Source: Paracoccaceae bacterium
GTDB taxonomy: Bacteria; Pseudomonadota; Alphaproteobacteria; Rhodobacterales; Rhodobacteraceae
Reading direction: 5' to 3'
Assembly: GCA_029248915.1 (NCBI GenBank)
Contig: JAQWIK010000023.1
Coordinates: 1-40,025, forward strand
Length of the DNA stretch: 40,025 bases
Shown in pieces: positions 7,365 through 15,961 of this stretch. The notes below the pieces were generated by a model. It had not been told where the DNA came from. It searched no databases and was given only the letters and a program-made list of their open reading frames with translations. The translations under genes were made by a program, and so were the position numbers. Every line of letters begins with the position of its first letter. The stretch's first letter is position 1.

Positions 7365-10300
7365 TTGCAATTTAGCAAACTACGTTTATCCGGCTTTAAA
7401 AGCTTTGTAGATCCTACTGAACTGGTGATCAAAGATGGGTTGACTGGAGTCGTTGGCCCCAATGGGTGTGGAAAATCTAATTTATTAGAGGCTTTACGAT
7501 GGGTGATGGGAGAGAATCGTCCAACTGCCATGCGAGGTGGTGGTATGGAAGATGTGATTTTCGCTGGTGCTGCCACAAGGCCTGCCCGAAATTTTGCCGA
7601 GGTTGCCTTACATTTGGATAACTCAGAACGTTCGGCACCCAGTAGTTTCAATCACGAAGATACATTGGAAATAGTTCGAAGAATTACCCGAGAGGCAGGC
7701 AGCGCATACAAAAGCAACGGAAAAGATGTAAGGGCTCGTGACGTACAAATGTTGTTCGCTGACGCCTCCACTGGAGCACATTCTCCAGCATTAGTTAGGC
7801 AAGGGCAGATAGCAGAGTTAATTAATGCAAAGCCTAAGAACCGTCGTCGCATCTTAGAAGAGGCAGCCGGTATTTCGGGGCTTTATCAGCGGCGTCATGA
7901 AGCCGAACTTAAATTAAATGCTGCTGAAACAAATTTAGTACGTGTTGACGACGTTTTGGAACAATTGGCACATCATTTAAGCCAGCTTGCCCGTCAAGCG
8001 AAACAGGCGGCACGATATCGTGTTTTAGGTGAACAACTGCGTGAAATAGAAGGAATGCTGTTGTATCGCAGATGGAAAGATGCAGATGCTGCAAATTTTG
8101 ATGCTGATAATCAGTTGACTGAAAAGACCAAGATAGCGTCAGAAGCAGAATCTATTGTTGCTAACGCAAAACGAGTTCGAGAAGTTGCCAGTGAGAATGT
8201 CCCTCCATTACGAGAAGAAGCTTCTATTATCGGCGCCATGCTTCAACGATTGATAGTTGAACAAGAAACTTTGCAGGAGCAGGGGCGTCAAGCAAAAGAA
8301 AGAATTGAAACACTGTCTTCTCGAATAGGACAATTGGGTCAGGATATTGATCGTGAGAATAATCTTAATAAAGATGCTGAAGAGACAATTGATGTTCTAT
8401 CAAAAGAACAAGTTGAATTACAATTTGCGCTGAGTACACATAGTGCAAAGTTAGAAAGAGTTTCTTTTGATGCTCAAGAGGCAGCAGCTGTTTTGAAAGA
8501 CAGGGAAATTAATCTGTCAGAATTAACTGAAGATATGGCACGTTTGGCTGCACGTCACCAGTCATCAGCAAGATTTATGTCGGACAGTGAAAATGCGTTG
8601 ATCAAAAATAATGAAGAAGCTGCTGAAATGGAAATGAAAGTTTCTGAGGCATCCATTGAGCTAAAAAGAGTTAAAGAATTAGTTGAAGAAGTAAAACTAG
8701 AAGAAAAACTTGCAAAAGATCATGCAGAAAAAACCGAACAACAACTCATAGAATTAGAGGAAAAACGGTCTTCTTTGCAAATTAAAGAAGAGACAGCAAA
8801 TTTTGAACGCTCAGAGGTGGAAGGAGAAGCTAAAGCCATCCGAGCTGAATTTTTAGCTTTAGAAAAGCTAATCGAAAAAAATTCACACGAAAAGTCTCAC
8901 ATTATTGATGGTGTCCGAGTTAAGACTGGTTTTGAAAAGGCGTTTGGGGCAGCTTTGTCTGATGATTTAAGAGCGCCTTTATCCAATGAAAAAGATGAAA
9001 CAGGCTGGGTCCACTTAAGCGAATATGCCTCTATCAAGAATGAGTTGCCCAGCGGTGTAAAATCTCTTTCTGATGTGGTCGAAATACCTGCAGTGTTAAA
9101 TAGAAGGCTTAAACATGTTGGTTTAGTAGATCGTGAAAAAGGCGATAGTTTGCATGAGTTTCTTGAACCAGGACAGCGACTGGTTAGCTTAGAAGGCGAT
9201 CTATGGCGTTGGGATGGATATAAAATTTGTGCAGAAGACACGCCATCTGCAGCTGCTTTGCAAATTCAGCAGGTCAACAAACTGAAGGACCTAGGTGCTC
9301 AACTCGATATTCTTCAAAAAAGTATAAAAATTTACCGCTCCAAACATGAGGATTTAGTGTCGAACCTCTCTACAATTACGGATCAAGAAAAAACTGCTAG
9401 GCAGGCCAGGCGAGAAGCTGATCAGGCTGTAAATGAAACGACTAGAAAGTTAAATAGAGTAGAGTCAGAAGAAAGCCTGGTAAAATCGCAGCTAGAAAAT
9501 TATCAAATATCAGAACGTCGTTTCGAGGAAGAAGCTCGGCAATCTAAAAAGCAAGTAGAGTTGGCCAAAAAAACTATTGTTGAACTTGACGATTTAAATG
9601 TGGTGCGAGAACAGGTTGATGATGTCAAGCTGACTGTGGAGGCGGCAAGAGTCACAATGATGACAAAGCGTTCACTTCATGATGAGGTCCGGCGAGATGG
9701 TGAAATTCAACTTAAGAGAGCTCAAGAGGTGCAAAAGGAAATAAGTGGTTGGTCTCACAGACTTGAAACTGCAGAAAAAAGAATGGCACAGCTAATTGAT
9801 CGTAAAAATAGCTCACAGTGGGAACTGGAAGAGGCATCTAAAACACCCTCAAAGATTGAAAGTAATAGAGAAAAGTTAATTGTTGCAATTTCGGAAGCAG
9901 AAAAGAAAAAAACTGAAACTGATGATGCATTATCTCTTGCAGAGACAGAGTTAAATAAGGTGATCAACCAAGAGCGTGAAGCAGAACGAGTTGCTTCAGA
10001 AGCTCGTGAAGATAGAGCTAGGTGCGATGCAAAATCTGAAGCGGCTCGTCAAAATTTGCAGTTAGCGTCAGATAGAATAAGGGAAGCTTTAGGACTATCA
10101 GTCGATAATTTGCTGGAGGAATTTCAAATTGATGGCCAGAATTTACCGAATGCAGAAAGTTTAGAGATAAAAGTGGGTCAGATAAAGCGACAGCGAGAAG
10201 CTTTAGGTTCCGTAAATCTTAGAGCGGAAGAAGACGCTAGAGAAGTAGAAGAGGAACATGATAAGCTTTTTGCTGAGAAGGCAGATTTAGAACAAGCAAT

Positions 10301-10823
10301 CAAAACTCTTAGAACAGGTATAGCGAGCCTCAATAGCGAGGGTCGAGAAAGACTTCTTACCGCCTTTGAGCAAGTAAATTCAAATTTCTCTATGCTTTTT
10401 AAACACCTTTTTGGTGGTGGGGAGGCAAATTTGGAATTTGTAGAAAGTGACGATCCTCTTGAGGCTGGTTTGGAAATTATGTGTCAGCCACCTGGAAAGA
10501 AATTATCTTCTTTGTCGTTACTATCCGGGGGAGAGCAAACCCTAACAGCATTGGCATTAATTTTCGCAGTTTTTCTGGCTAACCCAGCTCCAATTTGCGT
10601 TCTAGACGAGGTTGATGCGCCATTGGATGATGCAAATGTATCAAGATTTTGTGAACTTCTTGATGAAATGTGCCGTCAAACTGACACACGTTTTATGATA
10701 ATAACCCACCATGCAGTCACCATGTCCAGAATGGATAGATTGTTTGGAGTTACAATGCAGGAGCAGGGTGTGAGCCAGCTGGTTTCAGTCGATTTGAAAA
10801 AGGCTGAGAGTTTGGTTGCATAG
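7365..10823 (+). CDS. smc: Chromosome segregation protein SMC
   Basis: SMC is the ATPase of the SMC-ScpAB condensin that organises and separates chromosomes. The protein has 1152 residues, the normal alphaproteobacterial size. The head begins MQFSKLRLSGFKSFVDPTEL with Walker A GPNGCGKSN (31-39). Long coiled coils run from about 170 to 500 and 640 to 960. The hinge lies at about 510-620 (VKTGFEKAFGAALSDDLRAPL to LEGDLWRWDGYK). The C-terminal head has the signature LSGGEQTLTALALIF (near 1053) and Walker B VLDEVDAPLDD (near 1079). The start is TTG, because the conserved N-terminus begins exactly there, with aagga upstream. scpA and scpB are not in this window. The gene ends 6 bases before a convergent transglycosylase gene. 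Confidence 0.97.
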   Translation: MQFSKLRLSGFKSFVDPTELVIKDGLTGVVGPNGCGKSNLLEALRWVMGENRPTAMRGGGMEDVIFAGAATRPARNFAEVALHLDNSERSAPSSFNHEDTLEIVRRITREAGSAYKSNGKDVRARDVQMLFADASTGAHSPALVRQGQIAELINAKPKNRRRILEEAAGISGLYQRRHEAELKLNAAETNLVRVDDVLEQLAHHLSQLARQAKQAARYRVLGEQLREIEGMLLYRRWKDADAANFDADNQLTEKTKIASEAESIVANAKRVREVASENVPPLREEASIIGAMLQRLIVEQETLQEQGRQAKERIETLSSRIGQLGQDIDRENNLNKDAEETIDVLSKEQVELQFALSTHSAKLERVSFDAQEAAAVLKDREINLSELTEDMARLAARHQSSARFMSDSENALIKNNEEAAEMEMKVSEASIELKRVKELVEEVKLEEKLAKDHAEKTEQQLIELEEKRSSLQIKEETANFERSEVEGEAKAIRAEFLALEKLIEKNSHEKSHIIDGVRVKTGFEKAFGAALSDDLRAPLSNEKDETGWVHLSEYASIKNELPSGVKSLSDVVEIPAVLNRRLKHVGLVDREKGDSLHEFLEPGQRLVSLEGDLWRWDGYKICAEDTPSAAALQIQQVNKLKDLGAQLDILQKSIKIYRSKHEDLVSNLSTITDQEKTARQARREADQAVNETTRKLNRVESEESLVKSQLENYQISERRFEEEARQSKKQVELAKKTIVELDDLNVVREQVDDVKLTVEAARVTMMTKRSLHDEVRRDGEIQLKRAQEVQKEISGWSHRLETAEKRMAQLIDRKNSSQWELEEASKTPSKIESNREKLIVAISEAEKKKTETDDALSLAETELNKVINQEREAERVASEAREDRARCDAKSEAARQNLQLASDRIREALGLSVDNLLEEFQIDGQNLPNAESLEIKVGQIKRQREALGSVNLRAEEDAREVEEEHDKLFAEKADLEQAIKTLRTGIASLNSEGRERLLTAFEQVNSNFSMLFKHLFGGGEANLEFVESDDPLEAGLEIMCQPPGKKLSSLSLLSGGEQTLTALALIFAVFLANPAPICVLDEVDAPLDDANVSRFCELLDEMCRQTDTRFMIITHHAVTMSRMDRLFGVTMQEQGVSQLVSVDLKKAESLVA

Positions 10824-10829
10824 TTGATA

Positions 10830-12002
10830 TTAAAGCAATTCCAGTAACTCAATTGTGGGCCATGCATCGGCTGGTTGATTTAAAGCCTTTTGTACTTTCT
10901 GCACAGATCTCCTAGTTTTAGCACCAAGAATTCCGTCGACTGCACCTACGTCATAACCGAGTTCTTTTAACTTGGCTTGTAAGAGCTTCATTTGGTTTTT
11001 GTTTAATCCTTTATTGGGATTTCCTGGAGAAAAAGGTGGAGAACCTTCGAGTTGATTGGCAAATTGGGCTGCAGTCAACACATATATAAAACTTTTGTTC
11101 CATTCAAAAAATACATGGAAGTTGGAGAAAGCTAAAAACTTTGGCCCCTTCCGACCCTGAGGAATAATTAATGAGGCGATTTTTGATTCACGCGGCAAGT
11201 CGTAATATTTACCAATTACACCAAGTTTTTTCCATTCATTAATGGTTTTTACTTTATCCGTGCCTGTTTCAAACCAATCTAAATTTTGTATTAAACTCAC
11301 TTCTTGCAACCAGGGTTCATCAGCTTGCCATCCTAAACTTTTAAGCATTCTGGCAGCACTAAATAAAGCATCATCTGCCGAGCTTTGAAGGTCTATTTTC
11401 CCATCGCCGTCTGCATCCACGCCATTTTTTAAAATATCTTTTGGTAGCATCTGGACCATTCCAATTTCTCCTGCCCAGGCACCCTTAGTTGTATTTGGCT
11501 TAAATTGGTTTTGACTAAACAATTCTAGCGCAGCGAAAATTTGTGGACGAAAAAGAAGTGGACGTCTACAATCAAAAGCTAGGGTCACTAATGCGTCGCG
11601 TGTGTTAAAGTCCCCTTGCACTTCTCCAAAATCAGTTTCCAAGGCCCAAAAAGATGCAAGAACACCTGGCGAAACACCATAAATTTGTTTAATTTCGTTA
11701 AACGTAGAAGAATATTTTTTTAGATTTTTAAAGCCCTGAATAATTCGGTACTCACTTATTAAACGTGGAGCAAATTCATTAAAAGGCTTTTGAAAAATAG
11801 CTTGTGCCCGATCAGCTTCTAAAACTTTCGGATTGAGAGACACACCTTTTAGAAATGCACTTATTTCTAGCTCAGTATATCCAAGCTCAAGGAACTCCTG
11901 TTTAATGTCTTCAAGGAACTGAGTAAAGTTGCCCCCGCAGTTTCCGGAAGCCGTAGAATTAAGGATAAATATTAAGGCTATTACTTTAATTACCAATTGC
12001 AT
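10830..12002 (-). CDS. Lytic murein transglycosylase (MltB-like) with C-terminal peptidoglycan-binding domain
   Basis: The enzyme cleaves the glycan strands of peptidoglycan with formation of 1,6-anhydro-muramic acid. The N-terminus (VIKVIALIFILNSTASGN) is a signal peptide, without a clear lipobox, so a periplasmic location is expected. The MltB/SLT-2 domain occupies about 25-310: GVSPGVLASFWALETDFG holds the catalytic Glu122, GEIGMVQMLPKDIL is the second motif (about 177-190), and DADGDGKIDLQSSADDALFSAA follows. The C-terminal 60 residues (LLQAKLKELGYDVGAVDG, TRRSVQKVQ) form a PG_binding_1 domain. Its 390 residues fit the family. It converges on smc. Confidence 0.92.
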   Translation of the reverse strand: MQLVIKVIALIFILNSTASGNCGGNFTQFLEDIKQEFLELGYTELEISAFLKGVSLNPKVLEADRAQAIFQKPFNEFAPRLISEYRIIQGFKNLKKYSSTFNEIKQIYGVSPGVLASFWALETDFGEVQGDFNTRDALVTLAFDCRRPLLFRPQIFAALELFSQNQFKPNTTKGAWAGEIGMVQMLPKDILKNGVDADGDGKIDLQSSADDALFSAARMLKSLGWQADEPWLQEVSLIQNLDWFETGTDKVKTINEWKKLGVIGKYYDLPRESKIASLIIPQGRKGPKFLAFSNFHVFFEWNKSFIYVLTAAQFANQLEGSPPFSPGNPNKGLNKNQMKLLQAKLKELGYDVGAVDGILGAKTRRSVQKVQKALNQPADAWPTIELLELL

Positions 12003-12113
12003 ATTAAAGGTTCTTTGTACTCACAGAAATTAAAACGCTAAGGCGTTTATAGTTTGAAGTTATTAGTTAAACCAGCACATTAAAACACCAAGGTGGCAAC
12101 AAATAGAAATCGT

Positions 12114-12141
12114 TTGACAGATATAAGGAGATAATTACATT
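12114..12141 (+). promoter_or_regulatory. Candidate sigma-70 promoter for the small gene at 12173
   Basis: A perfect -35 hexamer TTGACA (12114-12119) is followed after 16 bases by TACATT (12136-12141), a four-of-six match to TATAAT. It is the best promoter-like pair in the 170-base divergent spacer. It would give a leader of about 25 bases before the ATG at 12173, which has aagggg as its ribosome binding site. Confidence 0.4.
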
Positions 12142-12172
12142 ACTTTTTAGGATACAATATCAAGGGGTTTCA

Positions 12173-12523
12173 ATGAGTACCTTTTTGTCGAAGGATGTGC
12201 TCGCGGGTTTGGAAGATGCTCATAAAATTGGTATGAAAAAGAAAAATCGTTTTTGTGTTGAATTTAATAAAACCCGCTATCCTGTGATAGTTCTTAAACA
12301 AAGTGGCTTTTCTTTAGAGGCGGAGATTGCCCCTGAGATCAGAGGTTTAGTTGATTTGTATGACGGCAATAAGCACTTACTACAATGCTTAATAGTAGCC
12401 TCTAAAGAATAAAATGGGATTGTTCATTTCGAGTATAAGAGAAGGACAGCTACCACAACCGATGCTCCTAAGGATTTTTATCAAGAAAAAAAATTGGCAG
12501 GGTTGATTTCTCAATCACTGTAA
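12173..12523 (+). pseudogene. Small conserved Rhodobacterales protein of unknown function, interrupted by an in-frame TAA
   Basis: The frame from 12173 begins MSTFLSKDVLAGLEDAHK and runs 79 codons through APEIRGLVDLYDGNKHLLQCLIVASKE to a TAA at 12410-12412. I recognise this from memory as a small uncharacterised protein common in Rhodobacterales that is usually about 110-120 residues. Here the same frame stays open for 36 further codons after the TAA (NGIVHFEYKRRTATTTDAPK and so on, to a TAA at 12521-12523). That part resembles the usual tail with its YEFKR-like and DF motifs. A single AAA or GAA to TAA change would explain the break. The full frame would overlap the convergent lyase gene by 9 bases. 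Alternatively the 79-residue product is functional. No function can be assigned. Confidence 0.65.
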
Positions 12524-13687
12524 ATCGGAAAAGGCATTACCCAAACGCTCTACCGCAATCTTGATATTTTCCGTAGTGGTGGCAAAATTAAACCTTAGAA
12601 AACTCGAACCATTTTCACCAAATGTCCACCCTTGGCTTGCTGCTATTTTGGCAGTTTTTTGCACTCTATCTATGAATTCTTGTTGCTCCATACCAGTTTT
12701 TGAAAAATCGACCCAAGCTAAGTATGTTCCTTCTAATTTCATTGTGTCTAAGCCTGGTATTTTTGAAATAGCGTTATCAAATATTTGTCGATTGCCATCC
12801 AAATATTTTATTAAATTATCAACCCAAACAGCACCTTCTGGGCTGTAAGCGGCCTTGGCCATAAATAAGCCAAAGCTATTTGGACTAATTCCAAGCGCAG
12901 CCATTTTAAGTTTAAACTCTTCTCGCAGCTTTTCGTCTGGTATTATTACGTTACCGGTGTGTGCTCCTGCAATATTGAAAGTTTTTGTGGTTGCAGTCAT
13001 CATGACTAGTCGATCATAAATGTTTTCACCAACGGATGTCATCGGAACATGGTTGGCCCCTGGATATACAATATCGTGGTGTATTTCATCTGATATTAAA
13101 ATCAGGTCATGACGCTGTGCAAAATCCGCCACTTCTTTTAATTCTTGTTCTTTCCAAACGCGTCCACCTGGATTATGCGGTGAACATAAAATGACAATTT
13201 TTTCTTTACCAGTCATCAAATTATCATAAGAAGGAAAGTCGAATTCATATCGCCCTTTATTGTTAACCAAAGGACATTCTAAGATTTTACGATTAGCTGC
13301 TTTTATGACTTTAAAAAAAGAATGGTAAACTGGAGTGAAGAGAATAACTCGATCGCCTGGTTCACTGAATGTTTCAATGCATACAGCGGCGCCATTAACC
13401 AAACCATGTGTGCTAAAAATCCATTCGGTATCTAACTCCCAATTATGCCGGTTTTTCATCCACCATTTTATTGACTCTTTGTAAGTGGTGTCATCTCCAT
13501 AGTAGCCGTAAATACCATGTTCTGACAAATTCTGAACTGCTTTTTGAACACATTCAGGTGGGTGAAAATCCATGTCTGCAACCCACATAGGTATCCCATC
13601 GTCTGGTGAAACTCCGTAATTATGCTCCATCATGTCCCACTTAACTGAGTGAGTACCCCGACGCTCGATTTTCTCGTCAAAGTTCAT
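12515..13687 (-). CDS. MalY/PatB family PLP-dependent C-S lyase (aminotransferase class I/II fold)
   Basis: The protein has 390 residues, the size of MalY/PatB cystathionine beta-lyases. These split C-S bonds of cysteine-type substrates to a thiol, pyruvate and ammonia. Visible marks are IPMWVADMDFHPPECVQKAV (32-51), HGIYGYYG (57-64), STHGLVNGAA, CSPHNPGGRVWKEQEL (about 168-183), ISDEIHHDIVYPG (198-210) and PLP-binding Lys235 in TATTKTFNIAG. The C-terminus FLRFNFATTTENI carries the carboxylate-binding Arg. No signal peptide is present, so it is cytoplasmic. It faces the small gene at 12173 tail to tail. Family is secure; the exact substrate is not, and in marine bacteria sulfur-containing amino acids are likely. 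Confidence 0.88.
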   Translation of the reverse strand: MNFDEKIERRGTHSVKWDMMEHNYGVSPDDGIPMWVADMDFHPPECVQKAVQNLSEHGIYGYYGDDTTYKESIKWWMKNRHNWELDTEWIFSTHGLVNGAAVCIETFSEPGDRVILFTPVYHSFFKVIKAANRKILECPLVNNKGRYEFDFPSYDNLMTGKEKIVILCSPHNPGGRVWKEQELKEVADFAQRHDLILISDEIHHDIVYPGANHVPMTSVGENIYDRLVMMTATTKTFNIAGAHTGNVIIPDEKLREEFKLKMAALGISPNSFGLFMAKAAYSPEGAVWVDNLIKYLDGNRQIFDNAISKIPGLDTMKLEGTYLAWVDFSKTGMEQQEFIDRVQKTAKIAASQGWTFGENGSSFLRFNFATTTENIKIAVERLGNAFSDLQ

Positions 13688-13782
13688 AAAAATGCCTCTG
13701 ATTATTTGTTGTGCAGACTGGTCACTAGCATTGTTTTGCCCAATTGCACAGAGCCGTTGCGTTGTGGCCTATATTGGCCTAG

Positions 13783-14316
13783 ATGAAAAGAATGATTAGA
13801 CCAATTCTTTTACATCCAGACTCACGTTTGAAAAAAAAAGCTGTGAACATAGAAAACATAGATGATGCCTTAATTAACTTGGCAGAAGACATGATGGAAA
13901 CCATGTATGATGCTCCTGGCATTGGTTTGGCCGCACCTCAGGTTGGTATTTTAGAACGGTTAATTGTCATGGATTGTGCCAAAAAAGAGGATGAAGACCC
14001 GGATCCATTCATCATGGTAAACCCTATAATAACTACCTCTTCCGAAGAGAAAAATGTTTATGAAGAGGGTTGTCTTTCTATTCCAGAGCATTTTGCAGAA
14101 ATTACCCGTCCAGAGGTGATTCAAGTAGAATGGGTCGATTTAGAAGGAAAACAACACACTCAGGAATTTGACGGTTTAAAATCTACTTGTGTGCAGCATG
14201 AAATCGACCATCTAAATGGTAAATTATTTATTGACTATTTAGGTCCTATGAAACGGCAGCTGATTACTCGAAAAATGCAAAAATTTAAACGCGAAAAACT
14301 GCGTGGTGAAGAGTAA
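13783..14316 (+). CDS. def: Peptide deformylase
   Basis: Peptide deformylase removes the formyl group from the starting methionine of new proteins. All three metalloenzyme motifs are intact: GIGLAAPQ (46-53), EGCLS with metal ligand Cys97, and HEIDH with ligands His139 and His143 and catalytic Glu140. Its 177 residues fit the family. It opens a tight plus-strand operon: its TAA shares one base with the ATG of a second def-like gene, which in turn overlaps fmt by four bases. The grouping joins the enzyme adding the formyl group to the initiator tRNA with the one removing it. Confidence 0.96.
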   Translation: MKRMIRPILLHPDSRLKKKAVNIENIDDALINLAEDMMETMYDAPGIGLAAPQVGILERLIVMDCAKKEDEDPDPFIMVNPIITTSSEEKNVYEEGCLSIPEHFAEITRPEVIQVEWVDLEGKQHTQEFDGLKSTCVQHEIDHLNGKLFIDYLGPMKRQLITRKMQKFKREKLRGEE

Positions 14317-14810
14317 TGTCGGTCAAAGATTTTCTCAAGTGGCCCGATAAGAGACTTCGCGCTAGAGCGCATGCTGTGGCTAAAATTACAGATGACATAA
14401 CTTCGGTTTGGGTTGATATGATAGATACAATGAATGCCATGCCTGGCATTGGATTAGCGGCTCCTCAAATTGGAATCGATTTACGTTTAGTAGTAGTGGA
14501 TGCGTCAGAAGCTCGAAATAAACCTATAAGATTGGCTAATCCCGAAATTCTGCAATCGTCGTTGGAGTATAGTGAAATTGAAGAAGCTAGTCCAAATTTT
14601 AGCGGTATATTTGCTAAAATTAAAAGACCAAAAAAAGTTACTGTTCGGTTTTTAAATAAAGATGGTTTTATAGATCGAAAGGATTTTTCAGGGCTTTGGG
14701 CAACCTCTATTCAACATCAAATTGATCATTTAAATGGGAAAATGTTTTTTGATCACTTATCTAAAGTTAAGAGAGATATTTTACTGAGAAAGGTCAAAAA
14801 GAAAAGATGA
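14316..14810 (+). CDS. Peptide deformylase-like protein with degenerate active site
   Basis: This 164-residue protein aligns along its whole length with the deformylase encoded just upstream. It keeps GIGLAAPQ (44-51) but not the catalytic set. The EGCLS motif reads EASPN (90-94), so the metal-ligand cysteine is replaced by Ser92, and HEIDH reads HQIDH (134-138), so the catalytic Glu is Gln135. Both metal-binding histidines remain. An ordinary deformylase reaction is therefore unlikely. It may be a regulatory or structural paralogue, or have another activity. The reading frame is intact and translationally coupled to both neighbours (one-base overlap upstream, ATGA overlap with fmt), which argues that it is still expressed. 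Confidence 0.88.
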   Translation: MSVKDFLKWPDKRLRARAHAVAKITDDITSVWVDMIDTMNAMPGIGLAAPQIGIDLRLVVVDASEARNKPIRLANPEILQSSLEYSEIEEASPNFSGIFAKIKRPKKVTVRFLNKDGFIDRKDFSGLWATSIQHQIDHLNGKMFFDHLSKVKRDILLRKVKKKR

Positions 14811-15715
14811 GGTTGGTTTTTATGGGGACCCCCCAATTTTCTGTTCCGGCTCTTAAGGCTTTATATGAGAGTAGCCATCAAATATGCGCCGTTTACTCTC
14901 AACCACCGAGGCCTGCCGGGCGTGGGAAACAATTAAAAATTAGTGATGTTCATAAAGAAGCTCTTGAATTGGGTCTAACTGTCTATCATCCCGAGAATTT
15001 CAAATCTAAAAAAGATCAAACTATTTTTAGAGAGCTAAAAGCCGATATAGCTGTTGTCGTTGCTTACGGTCTAATACTTCCTAAGCAGATTTTATCATCT
15101 CCAAAGCTTGGTTGTGTTAATATACACGCATCTCTTTTGCCACGTTGGCGTGGTGCTGCACCAATTCAAAGAGCAATTATGGAAGGAGATAATGAAACAG
15201 GTGTTTGCATTATGAAAATGGATGAAGGACTGGATACAGGTCCAATTTTATCATCCAATAAAATTCAAATTAAAGAAAAAGATACTGCTAAAATTTTATC
15301 AGAAAGATTGAGTTTAGTAGGTTCAAATCTTATTGTTAAGGTGCTTGACACGTTATCTGGTCATGAGCCTCAAAACCAGCCTTCGGTTGGTGTTACGTAT
15401 GCAAATAAGATCCAAAAATCTGAGGCAAAAATTGATTGGTCGTTATCTGCCAAAGCTATTGATCGAAAAATTAGAGCTCTATCGCCTTTTCCAGGAGCTT
15501 GGACCGAAGTAAATGGAGAACGGATCAAACTATTGGCTTCTAAGGTTATTGATAAAGAAAGCGAGCCCGGTGTTGTGTTGGAAAAGGGTTTTTCAATTGC
15601 CTGTGGTCAAAAAGCAGTCGAAATAACTGAGGCTCAGAGACCCGGTAAGTCTGCTCAAAAGTCAGACGATTTTTTGCGAGGCTTCAGGTTGCCGCAAGGC
15701 GCCAAATTGGATTGA
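14807..15715 (+). CDS. fmt: Methionyl-tRNA formyltransferase
   Basis: Fmt formylates Met-tRNA(fMet) using 10-formyltetrahydrofolate. The N-terminal formyltransferase fold starts MRLVFMGTPQFSVPAL. The catalytic residues are visible as Asn105 and His107 in VNIHASLLPRWRGAAP, and Asp143 in EGLDTGPIL. A C-terminal OB-like tRNA-binding domain follows from about residue 205 (VTYANKIQKSEAKIDWSLSA, IRALSPFPGAW). The length of 302 residues is normal. Its ATG overlaps the stop of the deformylase-like gene, placing it third in the def-def-fmt operon. Confidence 0.97.
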   Translation: MRLVFMGTPQFSVPALKALYESSHQICAVYSQPPRPAGRGKQLKISDVHKEALELGLTVYHPENFKSKKDQTIFRELKADIAVVVAYGLILPKQILSSPKLGCVNIHASLLPRWRGAAPIQRAIMEGDNETGVCIMKMDEGLDTGPILSSNKIQIKEKDTAKILSERLSLVGSNLIVKVLDTLSGHEPQNQPSVGVTYANKIQKSEAKIDWSLSAKAIDRKIRALSPFPGAWTEVNGERIKLLASKVIDKESEPGVVLEKGFSIACGQKAVEITEAQRPGKSAQKSDDFLRGFRLPQGAKLD

Positions 15716-15718
15716 TTT

Positions 15719-15895
15719 TTAAAAATCAATTGCAAGACCTTTTTTTTCCCAGTCCCCATATCGTACAGGTTCTACGCCGTCTCGGCCACCTAGTTCTTTT
15801 GGTAAGTCTATTTCTTTTTTTTCTAACCGTCGCTTCTCGGCCTCCGCTAATGCTCTCACAGCTTCTGGAGGAAGTTCTTTGTCTCTTTTAGGCAT
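15719..15895 (-). CDS. DUF1674 / SDHAF4-like succinate dehydrogenase assembly factor
   Basis: This 58-residue gene lies on the strand opposite fmt and rsmB. It begins MPKRDKELPPEAVRALAEAE, continues with a Lys/Arg-rich helix, and ends with the family signature LPKELGGRDG, then PVRYGDWEKKG and a terminal DF. That ending identifies the DUF1674 family, the bacterial relatives of mitochondrial SDHAF4, which binds the FAD-carrying subunit of succinate dehydrogenase during assembly. The function in bacteria is extended from that relationship. No sdh genes are in the window. It ends 3 bases after the fmt stop, converging on it, and starts 66 bases from the divergent rsmB. Confidence 0.88.
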   Translation of the reverse strand: MPKRDKELPPEAVRALAEAEKRRLEKKEIDLPKELGGRDGVEPVRYGDWEKKGLAIDF

Positions 15896-15961
15896 ATAAA
15901 CTTTCCTTGATCATAATAGACTGATATAGCGGCGATAAAATTCTTTCAAGAAAGTTTCTGA

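Noticed and set aside
12031-12050. Hairpin aaacgc-taag-gcgttt upstream of the transglycosylase gene
   Set aside because: A six-bp stem without T-tract or conserved context; too little to call a regulator or terminator.
3799-12412. TAA read-through or recoding as an explanation for the interrupted genes
   Set aside because: rpsO, def, folC, fadH and others use TAA as a normal stop, and no recoding structure or suppressor gene is visible.
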